This document shows, in pieces, positions 1-6,022 of a stretch of DNA of 11,557 nt. Numbering within the stretch: the stretch's first letter is position 1; each line of letters opens with the position of its first letter. The position numbers and the translations under genes are program-made. The DNA is from Actinomycetota bacterium (GTDB lineage: Bacteria > Actinomycetota > Actinomycetes > Streptosporangiales > Streptosporangiaceae). The stretch lies in assembly GCA_003168295.1 (NCBI GenBank), contig PMST01000694.1:6294-17850 (forward strand), written 5' to 3'. The notes beneath the pieces were generated by a model. That model made no database searches and was not told the DNA's origin. It saw only the letters and a program-made list of their open reading frames with translations.

Positions 1-481
1 TGGCCAGGTCGTGCACCCGCTGTGCGAACGCCTGCTCCTGCTCCGCGGTCGGTGGCCGCTGTGCCCCGGGCGGGGGCAAGATCGCGCTGGTCGCCGGCGT
101 GCCGAGCATGGCGATCTCCAGGTCAAGGGCGGCTGGAACGTAGAAGTTCAGCACCCGCGCGGTCTCGGTCCTGACGGCGAAGGCATGCGGGGTGCCGGCC
201 GGGATGCGCACGAGCTGGCCGCTAGTGCCGATGACGACCTGGTCCCCGAGCTGCAGGGCCATCTCGCCGTCGAGGATGTAGAAGACTTCCTCGCCCTGGT
301 CGTGCACGTGCGGGGGCGGGCCGGCCTTGGCGGGCATGAGCTGCTCCATCAGCGAGTAGGTCCCGCGGGTGGACTCACCTGGGATCAGCGGAGTCCACAA
401 GATGCCCATCTGCCAGAAGCCGGCGGCCGTCTCAGCGCTGGTCACCAGCGATGCGGCGTCGAAGGCGGTTTCGTCGGGCAT
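1..481 (-). CDS. Cupin-domain protein (partial, 3' end outside window)
   Basis: At least 160 residues are visible and no stop codon is reached before the window edge. Cupin motif 1 is clear at residues 54-73 (G-P-P-P-H58-x-H60, E64/E65, then F-Y-I-L-D-G). Motif 2 follows at about 88-101 (R-I-P94-A-G96-T-P-H99-A-F). H58, H60, E64 or E65, and H99 are the expected metal ligands, so a mononuclear metal site appears intact. The arrangement resembles small stand-alone cytoplasmic cupins of the quercetin-dioxygenase-like type. Substrate and reaction cannot be told. The ATG at 481-479 is chosen because a strong ribosome binding site (AAAGGAG) lies six bases upstream. The gene diverges from the TetR gene at 647 and shares the 165-bp gap holding the palindrome at 583-606, so TetR control is likely. 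After about residue 132 the chain turns proline-rich. Confidence 0.85.
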   Translation of the reverse strand, partial: MPDETAFDAASLVTSAETAAGFWQMGILWTPLIPGESTRGTYSLMEQLMPAKAGPPPHVHDQGEEVFYILDGEMALQLGDQVVIGTSGQLVRIPAGTPHAFAVRTETARVLNFYVPAALDLEIAMLGTPATSAILPPPGAQRPPTAEQEQAFAQRVHDLA

Positions 482-582
482 GGCTGCTCCTTTGATGACT
501 GGTGGCATGCGCGGTTGCAGCCGCGCAGGCCCCGTACTGGCCCGGTCGCGGGCAGCCGGCGCGATCCGAACGGCAGCCCTAC

Positions 583-606
583 CTCGCGAGGGTATACCCT
601 CGCGAG
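583..606. promoter_or_regulatory. Perfect 24-bp palindrome, likely TetR operator
   Basis: The left arm CTCGCGAGGGTA is followed directly by its exact reverse complement, with no spacer. Each arm contains the 8-bp palindrome CTCGCGAG, at 583-590 and 599-606, so two identical boxes sit 16 bp apart. The site lies 41 bp before the TetR start and 102 bp before the cupin start. TetR dimers typically bind such sites and repress both divergent genes. Palindromy is seen directly; the operator role is inferred. Confidence 0.7.
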
Positions 607-646
607 ATCTCGTGCATCTCTGTGTCGTGCGGTAGCCTCATGAACC

Positions 647-1357
647 GTGACCGCTGAGGGGCGCAAACTCGCCGGCGGCGGGAGTCCCCGGACCGCCGTG
701 TCCGAGCGGGTTCGCCAGAAGGAGCGGACCCGCTTGGCCCTGATCACCGCGGCACGCCAGCTGATCCTCGACGGAGCCCGCATCACCATGATGGGCGCGG
801 CTACCGTGGTGGGAGTGTCCGAGGCGACGGCCTACCGTCACTTCCCCGACCTGCCTTCCCTGCTGCGCGAGGCTTTTACCGGGCTGTGGCCGGACACCCC
901 CGAGGAGCTGGCGCGCCCCGGGGACTATGCCGACGTCCCCGAACGGGTGGCTCAGGCCACCGATTTCCTCCTGCGCAACGTGGTCAAGATGCAAGGGGCG
1001 GTCCGTGCCATGATCGCGTCCACGATCACGCGGGAGGACGTGACCTTCCCGCGCCCCGGTAAGCAGTTCGGCCTGATCGACCTCGCCGTCGCGCCGCTGG
1101 AGCGGCCGCCCGGCGCGATGGAGCCGGGCAGGCTCACCCAGCTCAAGCACGACCTGGCCGTGATCATGAGCGCGGAAGCCCTGTTCACCCTGACCGACCT
1201 GGCGGGACTGGCACCGCAAGATGCGATCGCCAGCGTCGTGCGCACCGCACGGACTGTCACCGAGGCCGCCATGCAGTCCCCGGTACCCTCCCTACGTCGA
1301 GTACAGCCTCACTCCGCTCGGCCGGACGATCGCCAAGCGCCTGACGGGACTCATTGA
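647..1357 (+). CDS. TetR/AcrR-family regulator with rewritten C-terminus
   Basis: This is a 236-aa one-component DNA-binding repressor. The N-terminal TetR helix-turn-helix spans residues 28-77, with V-S-E-A-T-A-Y-R-H-F at 57-66 as the recognition helix and first part of helix 4. A helical ligand domain follows to about residue 208. The GTG at 647 has no strong ribosome binding site. The in-frame GTG at 698 (V-S-E-R-V-R-Q-K-E-R) is an equally good start, closer to usual TetR N-termini. The last ~28 residues (from about 1275) are rich in R, P, H and D and unlike a TetR C-terminal helix. In the next frame the same DNA encodes an HxlR tail, so the original 3' end was replaced at a recombination junction. 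It probably regulates itself and the divergent cupin through the palindrome at 583-606. The inducer is unknown. Confidence 0.85.
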   Translation: MTAEGRKLAGGGSPRTAVSERVRQKERTRLALITAARQLILDGARITMMGAATVVGVSEATAYRHFPDLPSLLREAFTGLWPDTPEELARPGDYADVPERVAQATDFLLRNVVKMQGAVRAMIASTITREDVTFPRPGKQFGLIDLAVAPLERPPGAMEPGRLTQLKHDLAVIMSAEALFTLTDLAGLAPQDAIASVVRTARTVTEAAMQSPVPSLRRVQPHSARPDDRQAPDGTH

Positions 1358-1430
1358 GCTCGTCGAATACCCGATGCACGAGGTGATGGCCGCACGCGAG
1401 CGCTACGACGCGGCTGATACGACAGCCTGA
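1284..1430 (+). pseudogene. HxlR-family regulator, C-terminal stub
   Basis: In the frame ending at TGA 1428-1430 the DNA encodes Y-P-P-Y-V-E-Y-S-L-T-P-L-G-R, followed by a helix and E-V-M-A-A-R-E-R-Y-D near the end. The V-E-Y-x-L-T-P-L-G-R motif is the hallmark of the wing and following segment of HxlR (DUF24) winged-helix regulators. The usual 100-140 aa protein is represented only by its last ~48 residues. The recognition helix and start codon are absent, because the TetR gene occupies the upstream DNA in another frame. This is a truncated relic with no function of its own. Confidence 0.7.
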
Positions 1431-1614
1431 CTGCATAACGCCCGCCCAGCATGAGCGGGACCTGCGGTCCGCGCGCTCAATGTCACTCAGTGCAACCGAT
1501 TTGATCGTGCTGCTCAGAAAGCCCGGCCAGTGCTCAAGTCCGAGGCCGAATGCTCATCTAGGTCGGTTCCCTGCACTCAGGTCACTGATCCCTTTACCGA
1601 CAGCTCTTAGCGCG

Positions 1615-1873
1615 ATGCTTGCGCAGACGGCATCGGCCACCGAGGCCTACATCGCCTGGCTGGCCTCGGCAGACGCGCCAGCCGAGCGCCGGTCTCTGGC
1701 CGCGGCGGTGGACACCGCAGACCACACCCTCGGCAGCACGCTCGCCCAGGCACAGGAACGGTGGGGCAACGACCCCGCTCAATGGCTCCTTCGGAATGAC
1801 GCTGGCGATGAGCCAGCGGATCCTGGTCGAGGTCGCCCGCCCGCTCGACCCAGCCGAGCGCGAGCCCGCCTGA
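1615..1873 (+). pseudogene. Frameshifted unknown ORF
   Basis: From the ATG at 1615 a reading frame with strongly G/C-biased third positions runs to about 1786 (residues such as A-T-E-A-Y-I-A-W-L-A-S-A-D). The bias then moves to the +1 frame, which reads M-T-L-A-M-S-Q-R-I-L-V-E-V-A-R and stops with TGA at 1871-1873. A single-base indel near 1780-1790 would join the halves into an ~86-aa alpha-helical product. I do not recognise the family. The upstream extension from 1480 looks non-coding. It could be a decayed gene end or a chance ORF. Confidence 0.35.
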
Positions 1874-1919
1874 CCGGCGGTCCCAGGTCTGGGGCTGCAG
1901 GCTGAAGGCTGAATTCACA

Positions 1920-2060
1920 TCAGCCTGTGTCGCCCTTCAACACGCCGTGGTCGGAGGTCGCGCACAGTGTCGCCTCCGGCATCGTGTTCACCGTGTCGGC
2001 CACCACCAGGTCGACGACGTACGTGGTGTCCGGGTAGGACGGGTCCTTGGCCGAGGCGTC
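1920..2060 (-). pseudogene. Transaldolase, C-terminal fragment
   Basis: On the minus strand an open frame of ~46 codons ends at TGA 1922-1920. It contains K-D-P-S-Y-P-D-T-T-Y-V, then V-N-T-M-P-E-A-T-L, then D-H-G near the end. This matches the conserved C-terminal segment of actinobacterial transaldolase of the pentose phosphate pathway, a protein of about 370 residues. Everything upstream, including the catalytic lysine region, is missing. The fragment breaks off exactly where the tRNA-Tyr-like sequence starts at 2060, so the break is a recombination junction. It cannot be functional. The genuine transaldolase gene presumably lies elsewhere. Confidence 0.75.
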
Positions 2061-2108
2061 TGAAAAACCGTCGGCTCAGCCGACGTTGGTTCGGACCCAA
2101 CACCTTCC
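2060..2108 (+). repeat. tRNA-Tyr 3'-half-like sequence, copy A (att-like)
   Basis: The segment resembles the anticodon loop, long variable arm (TCGGC-TCA-GCCGA) and T arm (GTTGG, loop TTCGGAC, CCAAC) of a class II tRNA. The anticodon loop reads CTGAAAA rather than the tyrosine CTGTAAA. No 5' half (acceptor or D arm) precedes it; the transaldolase relic abuts instead. It shares an exact 14-bp core (CCGTCGGCTCAGCC) and most of the rest with copy B at 2324-2371. Integrases commonly duplicate tRNA 3' halves as attL/attR. Confidence 0.6.
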
Positions 2109-2130
2109 AGACACAACACCTGCCGCCGCG

Positions 2131-2178
2131 AAAACGGCCCGTTAACTGCGGATACGCGGCTATGCGGGCCGTTTCTTT
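2131..2178. terminator. Intrinsic-terminator-like hairpin with nested stem
   Basis: AAACGGCCCG (2132-2141) pairs perfectly with CGGGCCGTTT (2165-2174), followed by CTTT. A-residues precede the left arm, so it could work in both directions. The 23-nt loop contains a small GCG-GATA-CGC hairpin. It sits between tRNA-like copy A and the integrase relic and may once have ended the integrase transcript. The pairing is seen directly; the function is inferred. Confidence 0.45.
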
Positions 2179-2275
2179 GCTGTCCCGCCGTGTCCCGCCT
2201 TTCCGCGTTGTAGACCGTCATGGCGCTGTCCACGGACGCATGGCGGACATCGGCAGCCCGGAATTGCGTCTCGAA
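2165..2275 (-). pseudogene. Tyrosine recombinase (integrase), C-terminal relic
   Basis: The minus-strand frame reads V-R-H-A-S-V-D-S-A-M-T-V-Y-N. This aligns with the terminal G-H-A-S-V-x-x-T-M-x-V-Y block of tyrosine recombinases, including the catalytic His and, ten residues later, the nucleophilic Tyr. Upstream codons do not give a recognisable catalytic domain. Downstream the frame reads through the hairpin at 2131-2178 and the tRNA-like copy A without a stop. Its position beside a tRNA 3' half is where an integrative element's integrase normally lies. Only about 30 codons are recognisable, so a chance match is possible. Confidence 0.4.
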
Positions 2276-2323
2276 GCGCGTATGCGCTGTTCAGCGGCGT
2301 GGGCCTCGGGTAGGAGCGACGGC

Positions 2324-2371
2324 CTGTAAACCGTCGGCTCAGCCTAAGTTGGTTTGAACCCAACACCTGCC
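2324..2371 (+). repeat. tRNA-Tyr 3'-half, copy B (att-like)
   Basis: The sequence has the tyrosine anticodon loop CTGTAAA, variable arm GGC-TCA-GCC, T arm GTTGG / TTTGAAC / CCAAC, and then ACCTGCC as a candidate acceptor 3' strand. The expected 5' strand GGCAGGT and a D arm are not found upstream, so this is not a complete tRNA gene. It is a direct repeat of copy A. The string CAACACCTGCCGC at its 3' end (2361-2373) recurs exactly at 2114-2126, just past copy A. Confidence 0.65.
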
Positions 2372-2581
2372 GCACCCGCCTTCCCTGGGAGGCCGGCTCC
2401 TGCGCGGCCTCCAGGGCGGCGTCCAGTTCCCCGGCCGCCAGGGCCTCCCAGCCGCGTCGCCGGCCTGGGCGCGAGCCAGGACGTTCCCGGTCGCGTCAGC
2501 GGTCACTGCCAGGTTGCGGGCTCCTGCGCGGCGCTGGCTTCTGGCCCATCGAGGAGCGCGGCGACGCCGTCGGTGCTCCTG
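2372..2581 (-). pseudogene. Possible decayed ORF of unknown family
   Basis: No intact gene is present. On the minus strand, coding-like segments lie in successive frames: one beginning S-T-D-G-V-A-A-L-L-D-G, one R-N-L-A-V-T-A-D-A-T-G-N-V-L-A-R, and one W-E-A-L-A-A-G-E-L-D-A-A-L-E-A-A. They would need at least two indels to join. G/C bias at third positions suggests former coding. I do not recognise the protein. It lies directly right of the tRNA-like copy B and may be part of the same element scar. Confidence 0.25.
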
Positions 2582-3037
2582 TCAGCTCCGCTGCTGCAGC
2601 AGCTGTGGCTGCCGCTGCTGCTGCAGCTCCAGCGCCTGCGGTGTCACCGGTGTGTAGAGGTTGACCAGAGTGCCGTCGGGGTCGCGGAGCAAAACCGACT
2701 GGTTACCCCAGGGCATCATGGTCGGAGGCTGCACGACCGTGAGGTCGTCGCCGAGCTCGGCCTGGAGCCGGGTGAACAGGTCGTCCACGTCGTCTACCAG
2801 GAACTCGACAACGGCGCTGTTATTGGCGGCTGCGCGGGGGGTGTTTTCGCTGATGAATGCCACCCTGCGGGGGTGGCTGAGCGCGAACGTGGCAGACGGC
2901 GTCACCAGCTCGGCAAAATCGTCGGTCAGCCATCGGGCGGTGGCTCCTGTCACCGCTTCGTAGAAGCGCACAAGGCGCGGGAAGTCCTCGGTGATGATGC
3001 GGACTGAGGCGAGCTGAACGGTGTTGGTGTTGGTCAT
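2582..3037 (-). CDS. VOC-superfamily (glyoxalase/bleomycin-resistance fold) protein
   Basis: This is a 151-aa cytoplasmic protein with two beta-alpha-beta-beta-beta modules, at about residues 8-60 and 68-130. The first begins A-S-V-R-I-I-T-E-D-F-P-R-L-V-R-F-Y; the second has A-V-V-E-F-L-V-D-D-V-D and R-D-P-D-G-T-L-V-N-L-Y-T-P. Such proteins act as metal-dependent lyases or dioxygenases, or bind drugs. The substrate cannot be predicted. The ATG at 3037 is preferred because the fold begins there. An upstream in-frame extension to 3163 would overlap the divergent WYL gene. The end is odd: after the natural end of the fold come ~20 Q/L-rich residues, encoded by CTG/CAG-rich DNA (2582-2630). The gene diverges from the WYL regulator at 3099, a common pairing in actinomycetes, and is probably its target. 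Confidence 0.85.
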   Translation of the reverse strand: MTNTNTVQLASVRIITEDFPRLVRFYEAVTGATARWLTDDFAELVTPSATFALSHPRRVAFISENTPRAAANNSAVVEFLVDDVDDLFTRLQAELGDDLTVVQPPTMMPWGNQSVLLRDPDGTLVNLYTPVTPQALELQQQRQPQLLQQRS

Positions 3038-3055
3038 GCCGCCAAGATAGAACTG

Positions 3056-3080
3056 ATACCGGTCATAATCCGCCCGGTAT
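3056..3080. promoter_or_regulatory. Inverted repeat in the VOC/WYL intergenic region
   Basis: ATACCGG at 3056-3062 is repeated in exact inverted form (CCGGTAT) at 3074-3080, with an 11-bp spacer. It occupies the middle of the 61-bp gap between the two divergent start codons (3037 and 3099). Regulators of the WYL/YafY type commonly act from such shared regions, so this is a reasonable operator candidate for both genes. Confidence 0.5.
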
Positions 3081-3098
3081 GCCGGCAATACTTGGGAC

Positions 3099-4151
3099 AT
3101 GGCTCGACCCACCGCGCGGGTGCTGGCCCTGCTCGCCCTGCTGCAAGCCGGCGGCACGCTCACCGTCGCCGACCTGGCGCAGCGGCTGGCCGTCGACGAG
3201 CGGACGCTGCGCCGCTACGTTGAGCACCTGCGCGATCTTGACGTCCCGGTAGAGACGGTGCGCGGCCGCTATGGCGGCTACCGGCTGGCCCGCCACTACC
3301 GCATGCCGCCTCTGATGCTGACCGATGAGGAAGCGCTCGCCGTCGTCTGGGCTCTGATGCTCAGCAGCCAGTCGGGGTCGGGCCCGGCATCCCTGCTGGC
3401 GGTGCATAGTGCGCTGGCAAAGCTGCGCCGCGTGCTGCCCGCGGCACCCGCACGACGGATCGACGCCGTCATCGACACTGTCGGCTTCACTGCGGCCAGG
3501 GACGAAGACGGCGAGAGCAGCAACGGACCGGACGACCGCGTGGACGACGGCAGCGCGCAAGTCCTCCTGGTCCTGGCTGAAGCGGCGAGAGACCGACGTC
3601 CGGTCACGTTCGGGTACACGGTGCGGCAGGGCAGCGCAGCGCAGCGCTCCGTGCAGCCGCACGGCGTCGTGGCCCACCGCGGCCGGCTTTACCTCACCGG
3701 CTTCGACGTCGCGCGACAGGCCCTGCGCACATTCCGCCTCGACCGCATCGACGGCGTGCGCCTGCTCGAGGGCACCTTTGCCATACCGGCCGGCTCCGAC
3801 CCGGTACAGCAGGTCATCGGTCCGCTGTCGCAAGTGCCCTGGCGCCACGACGTGTCGTTCCGCATCCAAGCCGACATCGCCTACGTACGCACACGGATAC
3901 CGGAGACACTGGCGTCGGTGACCCCCATGTCCGCCGGCGCTGGAACTCCAGACGGCTGGCTGCGGGTGTTCCTGCGGGCAGAGCGCCTCGAATGGGTCGC
4001 CGGCACGCTGGCGATGCTGGACCGGCCATTCGTCATCGAGTCCCCGTCGGCGCTGCACGAAACGGTGGCCGCCCTCGGGCACCGACTGACCGCAGCAGCC
4101 GGTGAACGCACCGGCAAGAAAGACCCAGCCGCGCCGCAAAACGCTACTTAA
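3099..4151 (+). CDS. WYL-domain (YafY/DeoR-type) transcriptional regulator
   Basis: A 350-aa regulator. Residues 5-62 form an N-terminal winged helix (L-T-V-A-D-L-A-Q-R-L-A-V-D-E-R-T-L-R-R-Y, then a wing ending R-Y-G-G-Y-R-L). A linker region to ~155 includes L-T-D-E-E-A-L-A-V-V. The WYL domain at ~160-230 contains V-Q-P-H-G-V-V and R-L-Y-L-T-G-F-D, ending F-R-L-D-R-I. A WCX-type C-terminal extension follows to ~330. WYL domains bind nucleotides or other small ligands, and the family acts as repressor or activator. Length and domain order are normal for the family. The ATG at 3099 gives the standard N-terminus; no strong ribosome binding site precedes it. It is likely to control the divergent VOC gene and itself through the inverted repeat at 3056-3080. 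The last ~20 residues (rich in G, K, P, A) are probably disordered. Confidence 0.9.
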   Translation: MARPTARVLALLALLQAGGTLTVADLAQRLAVDERTLRRYVEHLRDLDVPVETVRGRYGGYRLARHYRMPPLMLTDEEALAVVWALMLSSQSGSGPASLLAVHSALAKLRRVLPAAPARRIDAVIDTVGFTAARDEDGESSNGPDDRVDDGSAQVLLVLAEAARDRRPVTFGYTVRQGSAAQRSVQPHGVVAHRGRLYLTGFDVARQALRTFRLDRIDGVRLLEGTFAIPAGSDPVQQVIGPLSQVPWRHDVSFRIQADIAYVRTRIPETLASVTPMSAGAGTPDGWLRVFLRAERLEWVAGTLAMLDRPFVIESPSALHETVAALGHRLTAAAGERTGKKDPAAPQNAT

Positions 4152-4594
4152 GCCAACTTCCCGGCCCCCGCCCAAGCCGCCCCATGATCCGCTCCGGGCC
4201 ACCACGTCAAGGGCGTCTGCTGCGCCGCTGCGCGCCTTGACCCGGCCCTCGCAGGAACCGGCAGCTATCAGGGCAAGGGAGCACAGTCAGGCACGCCCCG
4301 GGCCGGCCACCGACGCCCCCCGGCACAGGCAAAGGAACCACTTGTGGTGTCGGGCCGATACAGGTAAGCGGAAATGCGCCGGTCTCACTAGGACTGTCGG
4401 CGTGCACCGTCGGCTTTTCCACGGACGGCCATGGGCGGGCCGCATTGTCGTCCATGTTCCGGCTTGACGTCCAGAGCGGAGTCGGGCGTGCATATGCCCT
4501 GCGCCCGCCGCCGCGTCCTGGTTTCTCCCCGGATCGGGGCGGGCCGGGGGGCGGTACGCATATGGCCGGTGAGGTGGTACGGGAGAGCCTGAGC
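4152..4594. other. Stretch without a recognisable gene
   Basis: Several open frames cross this 443-bp stretch, but none has a recognisable motif, a good ribosome binding site or consistent third-position bias. It lies between the WYL stop codon and the IS1380 relic, and may hold unrecognisable downstream remains of the transposase or other decayed sequence. I see no RNA gene, strong terminator or insertion-sequence end. Confidence 0.4.
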
Positions 4595-4740
4595 GGTGAT
4601 CAGCCGGGACACCGGGTCCGAGGTGACCGGCCCGGCCAGCTCCGGCTGGGGCGCAGCACCGCAACATCGGCCAGGCAGTCCCCGCCAAGCACGAGCGTGA
4701 CCCAGGTCGGTAAGGATCTTCCCCCGGTCACGCACCGCCC
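4595..4740 (-). pseudogene. IS1380-family transposase, N-terminal relic
   Basis: Three minus-strand segments in alternating frames match the N-terminal part of IS1380-family DDE transposases. G-K-I-L-T-D-L lies at about 4705-4726, L-G-G-D-C-L-A-D-V-A-V-L-R at 4651-4689, and P-E-L-A-G-P-V-T-S-D-P-V-S-R-L-I at about 4598-4648. Family members carry these blocks contiguously in one frame, so at least two single-base indels have occurred. The catalytic DDE region, the rest of the ~450-aa protein and both terminal repeats are not found. An upstream minus-strand D-L-S-H-A-M (near 4785) may extend the relic. It is inactive. Confidence 0.6.
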
Positions 4741-4948
4741 GCAGTGCGCGTCACAGACAGGCCGGCCGGCGAGCATCGCGTGAGACAGATCGATCTTCCG
4801 TTTCGGTGCACCCGTGGCCCCCGACCCTGCCGTGCGCGTGCGTGATGGTCAGCCGCTGCCGAGCCAGTCGCTGCCAGGCTGCGACGGCCGGTTGGCGCGA
4901 GCCGTAGGATTCTCGTGCGAGCCAGCAGTACGAACATCGAGGTGGGAA

Positions 4949-5386
4949 ATGACCAGCCACTCTGGTGCCAGGCAGGAGACCGCGGCCGCTCCCGGCCCTG
5001 AGCTGAGCCCGGTTCCGCAGCTACCGGAGAGCCCGCACCGCGGTGTCGTGATGACCGGCACAGACGGCGACGACGGACCCAAAGCCTTCTACATCCACAT
5101 TGAGACGCTGCCGGGCAAGGGAGATGAGGTGGTGCAGATGCTGCGCGACATCCTCGCCTGCGTCGAGGACGAGCCGGCGACCGGCCCGTGGTACGGCGTG
5201 CGCTACTCCGAGACGACGTTCGGTATCTTTGAGACCTTTCCCAGCATCGTCGGCCGTCAGGCCCACGTCGACGGGGGCGGCGGCGACATCTTCCGTGATT
5301 TCGAACGGATGAACGCGATCCTCGCCTCGCCCGCACACGTCCGGAAGATGGACGTCCTGCTCAGCAAGCAGGTCTTCACGTGGTGA
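4949..5386 (+). CDS. Antibiotic biosynthesis monooxygenase (ABM)-fold protein
   Basis: A 145-aa protein. A low-complexity, probably disordered N-terminal tail of ~45 residues precedes a dimeric alpha+beta-barrel ABM domain at ~46-143. The domain has K-A-F-Y-I-H-I-E-T-L-P-G-K-G-D-E-V as the first strand and helix. W-Y-G-V-R-Y-S-E-T-T-F-G-I-F-E-T-F follows as the central strands, with a final M-D-V-L-L-S-K-Q-V-F strand. Small proteins of this fold include cofactor-free quinol and anthrone monooxygenases (YgiN, ActVA-Orf6 type) and heme-degrading enzymes. Which reaction applies is unclear. The ATG at 4949 is chosen for its ribosome binding site (GAGGTGGG a few bases upstream). An in-frame ATG at about 5051 would give the bare domain. 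It stands alone between degraded sequences, with no obvious operon partner. Confidence 0.75.
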   Translation: MTSHSGARQETAAAPGPELSPVPQLPESPHRGVVMTGTDGDDGPKAFYIHIETLPGKGDEVVQMLRDILACVEDEPATGPWYGVRYSETTFGIFETFPSIVGRQAHVDGGGGDIFRDFERMNAILASPAHVRKMDVLLSKQVFTW

Positions 5387-5825
5387 AGGCACGCCAACCG
5401 CTGGTGTGACGCCGCACTACCCCTCAAGCGCTACAGCTACCGCTCTGACACGCTCAGGCAGCGTCGGCTCCCATGAAGATCTACCTCCTACCGCCCGGCC
5501 TTCGTGACGGGCGTGACCAGACTGGAGCAGCGGATCGGCAGCCGAGCTAGGCCGGGGCGGCCAGCAGGTCCTCCAGGTCGGCCCGGATCTGCAGGGCCAG
5601 GAATGGGCTGACGCTTACGGCTAGTATGACCATAGGACCTGATCGCAGTCACCGGTCCGTGGCTGCCCGCGCGGCAGGGTGCACGACGCTCGGACTATCC
5701 AGGCGGTCTCGCGCAGATCAGCCGGTTATGGGATTTCATCCAGTCAGCGCCATCGTGGCCGTCCGGCTTCAAGAAGTGGGGAGCTGCTGGGGTCGGCGGC
5801 CGGATCCGGTTGTCATAATGCGCCA
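5387..5825. other. Stretch without a recognisable intact gene
   Basis: No convincing gene. A 28-aa minus-strand frame at 5547-5633 (from ATG; L-A-L-Q-I-R-A-D-L-E-D-L-L near its end, then TAG) has coding-like bias and could be the tail of a lost gene, but is unidentified. At 5814-5819 the hexamer CATAAT lies seven bases before the ATG of the peptidase E relic, an arrangement typical of a leaderless actinobacterial promoter. I could not assign a -35 box. Confidence 0.35.
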
Positions 5826-6018
5826 ATGACCGCGCGCAGCCCCACGATCGTCGCTACCAGTATCGGATTCCGGCCAGCCGGGCACCGGGGCGATGGACGG
5901 GCGGCTGGGACCGGCGTACGGACTGGCAGCTTCGTTGGCACGGGCCGGTGACAGCCCTCGGGTGTGCCTAGTAGGAACGGCTTTGGGGGATGCCGGCGAC
6001 ACGCTGCTGGCGATCTAA
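5826..6018 (+). pseudogene. Peptidase E (S51)-like, frameshifted N-terminal fragment
   Basis: The frame from ATG 5826 reads M-T-A-R-S-P-T-I-V-A-T-S-I-G-F, like the first strand of the peptidase E / dipeptidase E class I glutamine-amidotransferase-like family. After a frame change near 5880-5895 the next frame reads G-L-A-A-S-L-A-R-A-G, then P-R-V-C-L-V-G-T-A-L-G-D-A-G-D, matching the family's second conserved strand (P-R-v-C-f-x-x-T-A-x-G-D). It stops with TAA at 6016-6018. The family is ~230 aa, and its nucleophilic Ser and catalytic His region is absent. This is a broken gene that keeps only its start. Confidence 0.5.
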
Positions 6019-6022
6019 GGTA

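Noticed and set aside
11..643. Plus-strand open frame of 210 codons
   Set aside because: Antisense to the cupin gene, whose two metal-binding motifs and ribosome binding site define the coding strand.
2324..2371. A complete tRNA-Tyr gene
   Set aside because: No acceptor 5' strand, D arm or CCA-proximal pairing partner exists upstream, so only a 3' half is supported.
2354..3007. Plus-strand open frame of 217 codons
   Set aside because: Antisense to the VOC gene and starting inside tRNA-like copy B; composition is that of a shadow.
3063..4205. Minus-strand open frame of 380 codons
   Set aside because: Antisense to the WYL regulator, which has clear domains; no recognisable motif on this strand.
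4728..5336. Arginine-rich minus-strand open frame of 202 codons
   Set aside because: Antisense to the ABM-fold gene; extreme arginine and serine content is typical of a shadow frame.
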